Shown here piece after piece: positions 36,080-42,110 of a DNA stretch of 42,110 nucleotides (its first letter is position 1; each line of letters starts with the position of its first letter). The notes under the pieces were generated by a model. It was not told where the DNA came from. It saw nothing but the letters and a program-made list of their open reading frames with translations, and searched no databases. Origin of the DNA: Thiohalocapsa halophila (GTDB lineage Bacteria; Pseudomonadota; Gammaproteobacteria; Chromatiales; Chromatiaceae); NCBI RefSeq assembly GCF_016583825.1, contig NZ_NRRV01000051.1, positions 1 through 42,110 of the forward strand, in the 5' to 3' direction. The position numbers were made by a program, and so were the translations under genes.

Positions 36080-38026
36080 TTAGCCCCTCTCCCCCTCGTA
36101 CATCCGCTCCACGGTGCCCTGATAGCGATCCAGCACCTGGTGGCGCTTGATCTTCATGGTGGGGGTCTGGAGGCCGTTGTCGATGGTCCAGGGCTCCAGC
36201 GTCAGGCCCACGCGGCGGATCTTGGCATAGCCGGGGAAGTCCGCCAGCGCCTCGCGCATGCGCCGGAGCATCTCCTTGTGCAGCTCCGGGTCGTCCAGGC
36301 TCGCCGGGTCTTCGGGGGCGAGGCCGTACTCCCGGGCCAGGCCGGGCCAGAGGTCGGCATTCAGCACCGCCAGCGCGCTGAGGTACGAATGCCCCTCGCC
36401 GATGACCATCACCTGCTCGAACAGCGGGTCCAAACCGAGCGCTATTTCCATGTCCCCCGGCGGCACCTTCTCGCCGTTGGAGAGCACCAGGATGTCCTTG
36501 ATACGGCCGGTGATGTAGATGTAGCCGTTGTCGATGCGCGCTTGGTCTCCGGTGCGCAGCCAGCCGTCCGCGCTCATGATGCGGGCCGTCGCGGCATGGT
36601 TGTTCCAGTAGCCCAGCATGTTGCAGGGCCCCAGCACCTGCAGCTCTTCGTCCGGGCCGATGCGCGCGCGGATGCCCCGCAGCAGCCGGCCGACGCTCTG
36701 CGGGCGGTTGTCCTGAAGCGGGTTCACGGAGATCACGGGGCTGGTTTCCGTCAGGCCATAGCCCTGCAGCAGCGGCAGCCCGAGCCCGATGAAGACCCGC
36801 CCCACCTCGAACGGCAGCGCCGCGCCGCCGCTCACCGCCGCACGCATCCGCCCGCCGAGCCGCGCCATGACGGGCGCCGCCACCTTGCGCTTGAGCAGCG
36901 GCCAGAGCAGCAGCTTCGGGTGCCAGCCGCGGCGGCCCTGGCTCATCTCGAAGCGCAGCCAGCCGACGTCCACGGCGAGCCGAAACAGCCGCTGCGCGAG
37001 CTTGGAGCGGCCCTCCAGCTGGCCCTGGATGCGCTGGTAGACGCGCTCGAACACCCGCGGTACGGCGATGATCACCGTCGGGCGGATCACCTGCAAATCC
37101 TCGCCGAGCTGGGTGACGGAGCGGGCATAGGCCACCTCGGAGCCCGTCATCATGGGCAGGAACAGGCTCGCGGTGCGCTCCAGGGTGTGCGACATGGGCA
37201 GAAACGACAGGAACACGTCCTCCTGATAGACATCCACCACGGTGACGGCGCCGTGGGCGTTGCTCAGGATGTTGTGATGGCTCAGCATCACCCCCTTGGG
37301 CCGGCCGGTGGTGCCGGAGGTGTAGACGATGGTGGCGAGTGCGTTGGGGTCGCCGTCGCGCTGCTCCGCCGGCAGTGCGCGGCCGGCACCCGCCGCCGGC
37401 AGCCAGTCGGCGGCGGCCACCGTCCGCGGGTCCCCGGCGGCCTGCTGGCGGGCGCCCTCGCGGCCGTCGACGATCACCACCCGCTGCGGCCAGGGATCAT
37501 CGCCGATGACCTCCGCGAGCCGACGCCAGCGGTTGGCGTCCTGGATGCAGAGCAGCTTCACCGCCGCGTCCTGGAGGATATAGGCGGCGTTGTCCGCACG
37601 GTCGTCGGTGTAGAGCGGCACCGTCACCAGCCCGAGGGACAGCGCCGCCTGGTCGATGACCACCCAGTCCGGGCAGTTGCGCAGCAGTATGGCCACGCGG
37701 TCGCCGGGCTCCAGGCCCTCGGCGGCCATGGCCGTGCGCCAGCGCGCCACCGCCGCCGCGGTCTCGCGCCAGGTGAGCGCCCGCCAGTCGTTGGACTGGC
37801 GGTCAAACCAACGGTAGGCGACGCGCTCCGGCGAGCGGCGCACGCGCTGGTGAAAGAGGCCATCGAGCGTGCGTGCCCGCTCGACGGGGATGAGATCCTC
37901 AGACCAAGTGGCCAACTGTCCGTCCTCGTCATCGGGCGGGCGCCGTGGGTCAGCAACGCCCGCGCCCATTACGTTTTCGTACTGCTGCAAGGCAGGGAGT
38001 CTATTGTAAAATTCCGTGCTTAACAT
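36080..38026 (-). CDS. Long-chain acyl-CoA synthetase (AMP-binding)
   Basis: 648-residue adenylate-forming enzyme of the COG1022 (FAA1-like) group that activates fatty acids as acyl-CoA. Motifs are complete: IVYTSGTTGRPKGVMLSH (P-loop), LLQGYGLTETSPVISVN, the TGD motif in DGWLRTGDQA, and GRIKDILVLSNGEKVPPGD. No signal peptide. ATG 38026 gives the longest reading; ATG 37969 (19 residues shorter) is a serious alternative because a -10-like TACAAT (38003-38008) lies between them. Divergent from thiS. Chain-length preference cannot be inferred. Confidence 0.92.
   Translation of the reverse strand: MLSTEFYNRLPALQQYENVMGAGVADPRRPPDDEDGQLATWSEDLIPVERARTLDGLFHQRVRRSPERVAYRWFDRQSNDWRALTWRETAAAVARWRTAMAAEGLEPGDRVAILLRNCPDWVVIDQAALSLGLVTVPLYTDDRADNAAYILQDAAVKLLCIQDANRWRRLAEVIGDDPWPQRVVIVDGREGARQQAAGDPRTVAAADWLPAAGAGRALPAEQRDGDPNALATIVYTSGTTGRPKGVMLSHHNILSNAHGAVTVVDVYQEDVFLSFLPMSHTLERTASLFLPMMTGSEVAYARSVTQLGEDLQVIRPTVIIAVPRVFERVYQRIQGQLEGRSKLAQRLFRLAVDVGWLRFEMSQGRRGWHPKLLLWPLLKRKVAAPVMARLGGRMRAAVSGGAALPFEVGRVFIGLGLPLLQGYGLTETSPVISVNPLQDNRPQSVGRLLRGIRARIGPDEELQVLGPCNMLGYWNNHAATARIMSADGWLRTGDQARIDNGYIYITGRIKDILVLSNGEKVPPGDMEIALGLDPLFEQVMVIGEGHSYLSALAVLNADLWPGLAREYGLAPEDPASLDDPELHKEMLRRMREALADFPGYAKIRRVGLTLEPWTIDNGLQTPTMKIKRHQVLDRYQGTVERMYEGERG
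38003..38012. promoter_or_regulatory. Overlapping divergent -10-like elements
   Basis: A short AT-rich tract carries TACAAT on the minus strand (38003-38008) and TAAAAT on the plus strand (38007-38012). They would serve the acyl-CoA synthetase (if it starts at 37969) and thiS respectively. -35 matches are poor on both strands. Confidence 0.35.
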
Positions 38027-38060
38027 CTCCCGCTCGACTGGTAACAGCGCCAACGCCGCC

Positions 38061-38261
38061 ATGCAGATCACCATCAACGGCGAAGCCACCGAGATCCCCG
38101 ACGACCTGTACATGAGCGCGCTCATCGACCGCCTGGGCTTGACGGGCCGGCGCATCGCCGTGGAAGTGAACCAGGAGCTGGTGCCGCGCAGCCGGCTCGA
38201 TGCGCATCCGCTGCACGACGGCGACCGGGTGGAGATCATCCATGCCGTCGGCGGCGGCTGA
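38061..38261 (+). CDS. thiS: Sulfur carrier protein ThiS
   Basis: 66-residue ubiquitin-like carrier that, after adenylation and thiocarboxylation at its C-terminal Gly, delivers sulfur to ThiG for the thiazole moiety of thiamine. The protein begins MQITINGEATEIPDD and ends GDRVEIIHAVGGG with the required Gly-Gly. ATG 38061 is the family-typical start. It precedes thiG by 70 bp. thiF and the dehydroglycine-forming enzymes (thiO or thiH) are not in the window. Confidence 0.97.
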   Translation: MQITINGEATEIPDDLYMSALIDRLGLTGRRIAVEVNQELVPRSRLDAHPLHDGDRVEIIHAVGGG

Positions 38262-38284
38262 CGCCTGCGCGGGCCGGCGCCCAC

Positions 38285-38316
38285 CCCAGGACGCTTCAAG
38301 CCCAGGACGCCTCAAC
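38285..38316. repeat. 16-bp tandem duplication between thiS and thiG
   Basis: CCCAGGACGCTTCAAG (38285-38300) is followed directly by CCCAGGACGCCTCAAC (38301-38316), 14 of 16 identical. It lies in the short thiS-thiG spacer; no function is evident. Confidence 0.8.
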
Positions 38317-38331
38317 AGCCAGAGACCCCCA

Positions 38332-39144
38332 ATGCCCCAAGATCAAGCCATCCCCGCCGGAGCGGCCACCGACGGCTTCACCGTCGCCGGCCGCAGCTTC
38401 CGCTCGCGTCTGCTGGTGGGCACCGGCAAGTACAAGGACATGGACGAGACCGCCCGCGCCATCGACGCCAGCGGCGCGGAGATCGTCACCGTCGCCGTGC
38501 GCCGCAGCAACATCGGCCAGAGCGCCGAGGAGCCGAACATCCTGGACGTGCTGCCGCCGGAGCGCTACACCATCCTGCCCAACACCGCCGGCTGCTACGA
38601 CGTGGACAGCGCCGTGCGCACCTGCCACCTGGCACGGGAGCTGCTCGACGGCCACAACCTGGTGAAGCTGGAGGTGCTCGGCGACCAGAAGACCCTGTTC
38701 CCGGACATGCTCCAGACCATCGAGGCGGCCCGGGTGCTGATCAAAGACGGCTTCGACGTCATGGTCTACACCAACGACGATCCGATCATCGCCAAACAGC
38801 TCGAAGACCTCGGCTGCTGCGCGGTAATGCCGCTGGCGGCCCCCATCGGCTCCGGGCTCGGCATCCGCAACCCCCTGAACATCCTTACCATCGTCGAGAA
38901 CGCCTCGGTGCCCATCCTGGTGGACGCCGGCGTCGGCACCGCCAGTGATGCCGCCGTCGCCATGGAGCTCGGCTGCGACGGCGTGCTCATGAACACCGCC
39001 ATCGCCGCCGCCAAGGACCCGGTGCTCATGGCCAGCGCCATGCGCAAGGGCATCGAGGCCGGCCGCGAGGCCTATCTGGCAGGGCGCATGCTCGCCAAGC
39101 GCTTCGCGTCGGCGTCCTCGCCCATCGAGGGGACGTTCTTCTAG
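38332..39144 (+). CDS. thiG: Thiazole synthase ThiG
   Basis: TIM-barrel enzyme that condenses deoxyxylulose phosphate, dehydroglycine and ThiS thiocarboxylate into thiazole phosphate. The 270-residue protein has FRSRLLVGTGKYKDM, EIVTVAVRRSNI, LPNTAGCYD, the Schiff-base Lys in LVKLEVLGD, MPLAAPIGSGLGI, PILVDAGVGTASDAA and GVLMNTAIAAAKDP. ATG 38332 chosen. In many gammaproteobacteria thiSG precedes trmB, as it still does here after interruption by two Uma2 genes and a methyltransferase. Confidence 0.97.
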   Translation: MPQDQAIPAGAATDGFTVAGRSFRSRLLVGTGKYKDMDETARAIDASGAEIVTVAVRRSNIGQSAEEPNILDVLPPERYTILPNTAGCYDVDSAVRTCHLARELLDGHNLVKLEVLGDQKTLFPDMLQTIEAARVLIKDGFDVMVYTNDDPIIAKQLEDLGCCAVMPLAAPIGSGLGIRNPLNILTIVENASVPILVDAGVGTASDAAVAMELGCDGVLMNTAIAAAKDPVLMASAMRKGIEAGREAYLAGRMLAKRFASASSPIEGTFF

Positions 39145-39174
39145 GGCAGCGGCCACTGCGCGACGCAGCTGATC

Positions 39175-39747
39175 ATGTCCCAAGCGCTCCCAGTCGCCCA
39201 TGTCCCGGTCGCGGAGTACCTCGACGGTGAGCGCGTCTCGGACGTCCGTCACGAATACGTCGACGGGGTCGTCTACGCGATGGTGGGCGTCAGCAAGACC
39301 CACAACCGCCTGACCAAGCGCCTGTCGCGGCTCGTCGACGATGTCACCGAAAACCTGCCCTGCGAGGCATTCACCACCGAGGTCAAGGTCCGCATCAAGA
39401 CCCTGGACACGGAGCGCTTCTATTACCCGGACCTGCACGTCGAGTGCGAGCCCTACACCGAAGACCCGTACTATTCCGACCACCCGATGCTGGTGATCGA
39501 GGTCCTCTCCAAACGCACCGAGCGAAAGGACCGGTCGGATAAGTTCTACGCCTACCGCAAGCTGCCGAGCCTGATGGAGTACGTGCTGGTGGCCCAGGAC
39601 GAGCCCAGGGTCGAGGTCTACCGCCGGGACCGCGACTGGGAGCTTGAGGTGTACGGCGCGGGCGACCGGCTCCGACTCGACAGCATCGGCGGCGAGATGG
39701 CCGTCGATGCCGTCTACCAAGGCATCGAGCTGTCCCTGGACGACTGA
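39175..39747 (+). CDS. Uma2 family (DUF820) putative restriction-endonuclease-fold protein, copy 1
   Basis: 190-residue Uma2 protein with a PD-(D/E)XK-like fold of unknown function, found in many copies in cyanobacteria and phototrophic or sulfur proteobacteria. Family pattern: YLDGERVSDVRHEYVDGVVYAM, HNRLTKRLSRLV, RFYYPDLHVEC (core Asp), MLVIEVLSKRTERKDRSDKF (core Glu) and YAYRKLPSLMEYVLVAQDE. ATG 39175 is 30 bp after thiG. It is convergent with a second Uma2 gene 74 bp away. The pair interrupts the usual thiG-trmB linkage. Confidence 0.93.
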   Translation: MSQALPVAHVPVAEYLDGERVSDVRHEYVDGVVYAMVGVSKTHNRLTKRLSRLVDDVTENLPCEAFTTEVKVRIKTLDTERFYYPDLHVECEPYTEDPYYSDHPMLVIEVLSKRTERKDRSDKFYAYRKLPSLMEYVLVAQDEPRVEVYRRDRDWELEVYGAGDRLRLDSIGGEMAVDAVYQGIELSLDD

Positions 39748-39821
39748 TCGGCGTCGATTCGCATGCCGCCGATTTCGCCGGGCTTGCGCCTGCTGTCGAC
39801 AGCAGCCGCTGCCCGGGCTCC

Positions 39822-40406
39822 CTAATCCCCTGTGCTCTCGACCGGCTCGAAGGTCACGTCTTCGTAGATGGCGTCCAGGCCGCAGGCAAAGTCCAGCGTT
39901 TCCAGCCGCAGCCGCCCGCCCTCCGGCACGGCCTGGAACAGCCAGCCGTCGTCGCGGCGGGAGAAGACTTCGACGCTGCGGCTGCGGGAGTCCACGAGCA
40001 CGTACTCCTTGAGCGTCTCCAGCCGGCGGTAGTGGGCGAACTTGGTGCCGCGGTCATAGCCCTCGGTGCGCTCGGACAGGACCTCGATCACCACGCTCGC
40101 ATGCTGCTTGGCGGTGCGGCGCTCCGCATCGCCCGGGTGGCAGGTGACGAAGACGTCCGGGTAGAAGAAGGCGTCCGCCCGCTCGACGCGCAGCTTCATG
40201 TCGGCGATGTAGACGCGGCAGGGGCCGCCGCGGACATGCGAGCGCAACAGTGCGAACAGGTTGCCGGCGATGGTGACGTGCTCGTCGCCGGCGCCGGCCA
40301 TCGCGAAGACCTCGCCCGCGACATACTCGTGCTTGATGGGCGACTCGGCCTCGCCGGCGAGGTAATCGTCGACGGTGATGTAAGGGATTTCGGCGAGATT
40401 GGACAT
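39822..40406 (-). CDS. Uma2 family (DUF820) putative restriction-endonuclease-fold protein, copy 2
   Basis: 194-residue Uma2 protein. Pattern: YITVDDYLAGEAESPIKHEYV, GEVFAMAGAGDEHVTIAGNL, DAFFYPDVFVTC, VVIEVLSERTEGYDRGTKF and YRRLETLKEYVLVDS. Sequence is clearly diverged from copy 1, sharing family motifs but little between them, so this is not a recent tandem duplicate. ATG 40406 chosen over an upstream TTG (40439); no strong SD is seen for either. Convergent with copy 1. Confidence 0.92.
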   Translation of the reverse strand: MSNLAEIPYITVDDYLAGEAESPIKHEYVAGEVFAMAGAGDEHVTIAGNLFALLRSHVRGGPCRVYIADMKLRVERADAFFYPDVFVTCHPGDAERRTAKQHASVVIEVLSERTEGYDRGTKFAHYRRLETLKEYVLVDSRSRSVEVFSRRDDGWLFQAVPEGGRLRLETLDFACGLDAIYEDVTFEPVESTGD

Positions 40407-40509
40407 AGCGGTCAGGCGCTTGGGTTTCGCTTGGCTCAATTAAAGCACGTTGACGCCGGCAAGCCAGCGCCGACCCGGGACACGCCTATGGCTGATCGGC
40501 ATCACGGCG

Positions 40510-40550
40510 CCGGCCGCCCAGCCCGTCTGCCTGGCCCGGCCGCCCAGCCC
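40510..40550. repeat. 15-bp direct repeat downstream of methyltransferase gene
   Basis: CCGGCCGCCCAGCCC occurs at 40510-40524 and 40536-40550, 11 bp apart, just past the methyltransferase stop codon. Function unknown; it may be chance in GC-rich DNA or slippage-derived. Confidence 0.7.
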
Positions 40551-40558
40551 CGCCGCCT

Positions 40559-41146
40559 TCAGGCGCCCGGCTTCACCAAGGCCGCCGAGAAGTCCCGGTG
40601 CAGGTAGCCGTCGACGATGGTCACCTCGGCGCCCAGCTCGGCGGCCCAGGCCTCCACCTCCGCCGGCTGGCGGTAGTTGAAGGTCTGGGAGTTGTCCTTG
40701 CCGTGCAGCAGGTTGAACGCGAAGCCCGTGCCGGCGGCGGCATAGCAGCGCCCGACGGCCTCGCGCGTCTCCTCCAGGGTCAGGTTGTTGAGCGCACCGC
40801 TGCACACATACCAGTCGGCGGGCGGCAACGGGTCGGAGAGCACGTCGGCCTGGCGGATCTCGGCGCCGGTGCGCTCGCGGGCCACCTCGACCATGCGCTC
40901 GTGCAGGTCGATGCCGATGTAGGCGCCCGGCTCCTCATCATGCTCTTGCAGGTAGAGCAGGAAGTCGCCGAAGCCGCAGCCCAGGTCCGCCAGGGTGAGG
41001 CCGCTTAGGTCCTCCGGCAGCAGCTCCCGCAGCACGCGGAAGCGGGTCTGCTGGGAGCTGGCGGACTGGTAGTGCAGCCCTTCGGCGGTGTCGCCGTAGT
41101 GGCTCAGGACGTGGTCGTAGAAGTCGTGGACGCTGATGCGGGGCAT
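40559..41146 (-). CDS. Class I SAM-dependent methyltransferase
   Basis: 195-residue methyltransferase. Motif I is LADLGCGFGDFLLYL (about 50-64), followed by an acidic motif II (YIGIDLHERMVEVA) and a motif-IV-like segment ADWYVCSGALNNL. The substrate is not evident; resemblance is to small-molecule methyltransferases rather than to a named RNA or protein enzyme. ATG 41146 chosen because the fold begins right after (ISVHDFYDHVLSHYG). Divergent from trmB with a 204-bp spacer; a TATGAT (41199-41204, minus) could be its -10. Confidence 0.85.
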   Translation of the reverse strand: MPRISVHDFYDHVLSHYGDTAEGLHYQSASSQQTRFRVLRELLPEDLSGLTLADLGCGFGDFLLYLQEHDEEPGAYIGIDLHERMVEVARERTGAEIRQADVLSDPLPPADWYVCSGALNNLTLEETREAVGRCYAAAGTGFAFNLLHGKDNSQTFNYRQPAEVEAWAAELGAEVTIVDGYLHRDFSAALVKPGA

Positions 41147-41350
41147 GGCGGTGCTGCTGACGGGTCTCGGCTGGCGGGTGGGGGTAGAATGGGGCGCGAT
41201 CATAGCGCCGGCCCCGCGCCTGCGCAGTATTGCCGTCGCGGCGATGCGCCCACCGGTACCCGGCCGCATGCTCGGCCCGCTGCCTGCTTGCCTGACGGCG
41301 CTTGCTGCTGCACTCCGGCACACCAGACACCCGCACGCTCCCTAGCGCCC

Positions 41351-42070
41351 GTGACCCACCTCGCCGACCCGGACCAGCCCCATCACCGCCCAGTGCGCAG
41401 CTTCGTGCTGCGCGAAGGCCGGCTCACCGCGGGGCAGCAGCGGGCCTTCGAGACGCTCTGGCCGCGCTTCGGCGTGGACTGGCAGCCCGGCACCCTGCTG
41501 GACCCGACGGCGCTCTTCGACAGCCCGCGGCCGGTGGTGCTGGAGATCGGCTTCGGCAACGGCGAGTCCCTGGCGGCGCAGGCGGCGGCGGACCCGGCGC
41601 GGAATTATCTCGGGCTCGAAGTGCACCGCCCCGGCGTCGGCCACCTGCTGCTGGCCGTCGAGCGTCTGGGGCTCACCAACCTGCGGGTGATGCGCACGGA
41701 CGCCCGTGCCCTGCTGCGGCCGCCGCCGGACGGCGGGCTCCCCGCGGCATCGCTCGCGGCGGTGCAGCTCTTCTTTCCGGACCCGTGGCCGAAGAAGCGC
41801 CACCACAAGCGCCGCATCGTGCAGCCGGACTTCATGCAGGACGTGGCCCGCGCGCTCACGGCCGGCGGCATCTTCCACGCCGCCACCGACTGGGCGCCCT
41901 ATGCCGAGCACATGCGCGCAGTCCTGGAGGCCATGCCGGCCCTGTTCGAGAACACCGCCGGCGCCGGGCGCTTCGCCGAGCGCCCGGCGAGCCGCCCGCC
42001 GACGAAGTTCGAGCGCCGCGGCGAGCGTCTGGGGCACGAGGTGCTCGACCTGGTGTACCGTCGTCGCTGA
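41351..42070 (+). CDS. trmB: tRNA (guanine46-N7)-methyltransferase TrmB
   Basis: Forms m7G46 in the variable loop of tRNAs. The 239-residue enzyme has the SAM motif VVLEIGFGNGESLAAQAA, NYLGLEVHRPGVGHLL, the catalytic FFPDPWPKKRHHKRRIVQPD and the C-terminal TKFERRGERLGHEVLDL. GTG 41351 is the only plausible start; no ATG precedes the conserved region closely in frame and no good SD is visible, so the N-terminus is uncertain. Length equals the E. coli protein (239). The last ten bases, including the stop, lie inside an inverted repeat that closes the window. Confidence 0.96.
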   Translation: MTHLADPDQPHHRPVRSFVLREGRLTAGQQRAFETLWPRFGVDWQPGTLLDPTALFDSPRPVVLEIGFGNGESLAAQAAADPARNYLGLEVHRPGVGHLLLAVERLGLTNLRVMRTDARALLRPPPDGGLPAASLAAVQLFFPDPWPKKRHHKRRIVQPDFMQDVARALTAGGIFHAATDWAPYAEHMRAVLEAMPALFENTAGAGRFAERPASRPPTKFERRGERLGHEVLDLVYRRR

Positions 42071-42110
42071 GCCGGCGCGGGCGGTAACCGGCGCGCCGGC
42101 TCAGCGACGA
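42061..42110. repeat. Perfect 19-bp inverted repeat ending at the last base
   Basis: Bases 42061-42079 (the trmB end, including its stop codon) are exactly complementary to 42092-42110, with a 12-base loop between. The right arm ends at the final base of the window. It may be a trmB terminator hairpin lacking visible downstream sequence, or a fold-back artefact at a contig end. Confidence 0.85.

Noticed and set aside
36038..38023. 661-codon plus-strand frame opposite the acyl-CoA synthetase
   Set aside because: It is a shadow of a gene with intact AMP-binding motifs on the other strand; composition is His/Arg/Gln-rich with no domain.
40510..40550. CRISPR-like direct repeats
   Set aside because: There are only two 15-bp units with an 11-bp gap and no cas genes; no array exists anywhere in the window.
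39175..41146. Novel restriction-modification or defence system formed by two Uma2 proteins and the methyltransferase
   Set aside because: Orientations differ. The methyltransferase has small-molecule-type motifs with no DNA-methylase catalytic motif, and nothing suggests co-expression.

Overview
The window is high-GC DNA (about 70% by eye) from a Gram-negative bacterium, most likely a gammaproteobacterium of the Chromatiales type (purple sulfur or halophilic relatives). Evidence: lipid A and outer-membrane genes (lpxC, an LpxH-like hydrolase, a BON lipoprotein), the gene order lpxC-dciA-M23-secA-argJ-mutT, a complete gammaproteobacterial-style dcw cluster, a Gly(CCC) tRNA resembling enterobacterial glyU, and two Uma2-family genes, which are common in phototrophic and sulfur gammaproteobacteria. 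The genus cannot be fixed from the sequence.

Layout. 1-8.4 kb: ampD; then on the minus strand an LpxH-like phosphoesterase, a MutT-ThiE fusion, argJ, secA and an M23 peptidase; dciA is divergent. 8.4-25.7 kb: the minus-strand division and cell-wall (dcw) cluster, transcribed mraZ-rsmH-ftsL-ftsI-(murE remnant)-mraY-murD-ftsW-murG-murC-murB-ddl-ftsQ-ftsA-ftsZ-lpxC, with many ATGA-type stop/start overlaps. It is headed by a near-consensus promoter and a three-box MraZ operator. 25.7-26.6 kb: an AT-richer orphan stretch, then the RNase P RNA gene. 26.6-31.8 kb: rsmI, divergent yraN-BON lipoprotein-FAD oxidase, a vapC-like toxin relic, a CbiX-like protein and lspA. 31.9-35.9 kb: a minus-strand unit tRNA-Gly(CCC)-DUF2007-asmA-mutY-yggX. 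36-42 kb: a long-chain acyl-CoA synthetase divergent from thiS-thiG, two convergent Uma2 genes, a methyltransferase and trmB.

The genes form a coherent envelope-growth region: MurC/D, MraY, MurG and Ddl make lipid II and its precursors; FtsW/FtsI polymerise it at the septum; FtsL/Q/A/Z form the divisome; LpxC controls lipid A; SecA and LspA handle export and lipoproteins; AmpD recycles wall fragments.

The main anomaly is in the dcw cluster. murF is absent, and murE is reduced to about 100 codons that run into a two-block, 7-bp-period inverted repeat immediately before mraY. A second copy of this repeat lies beside the acyl-CoA synthetase gene. Because both enzymes are normally essential, either intact copies lie elsewhere or the assembly has lost about 2.5-3 kb at the repeat. 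Both window ends finish exactly in inverted repeats, which also raises assembly questions. I found no CRISPR array, no intact insertion sequence, no prophage, and no convincing wholly new multi-gene system.
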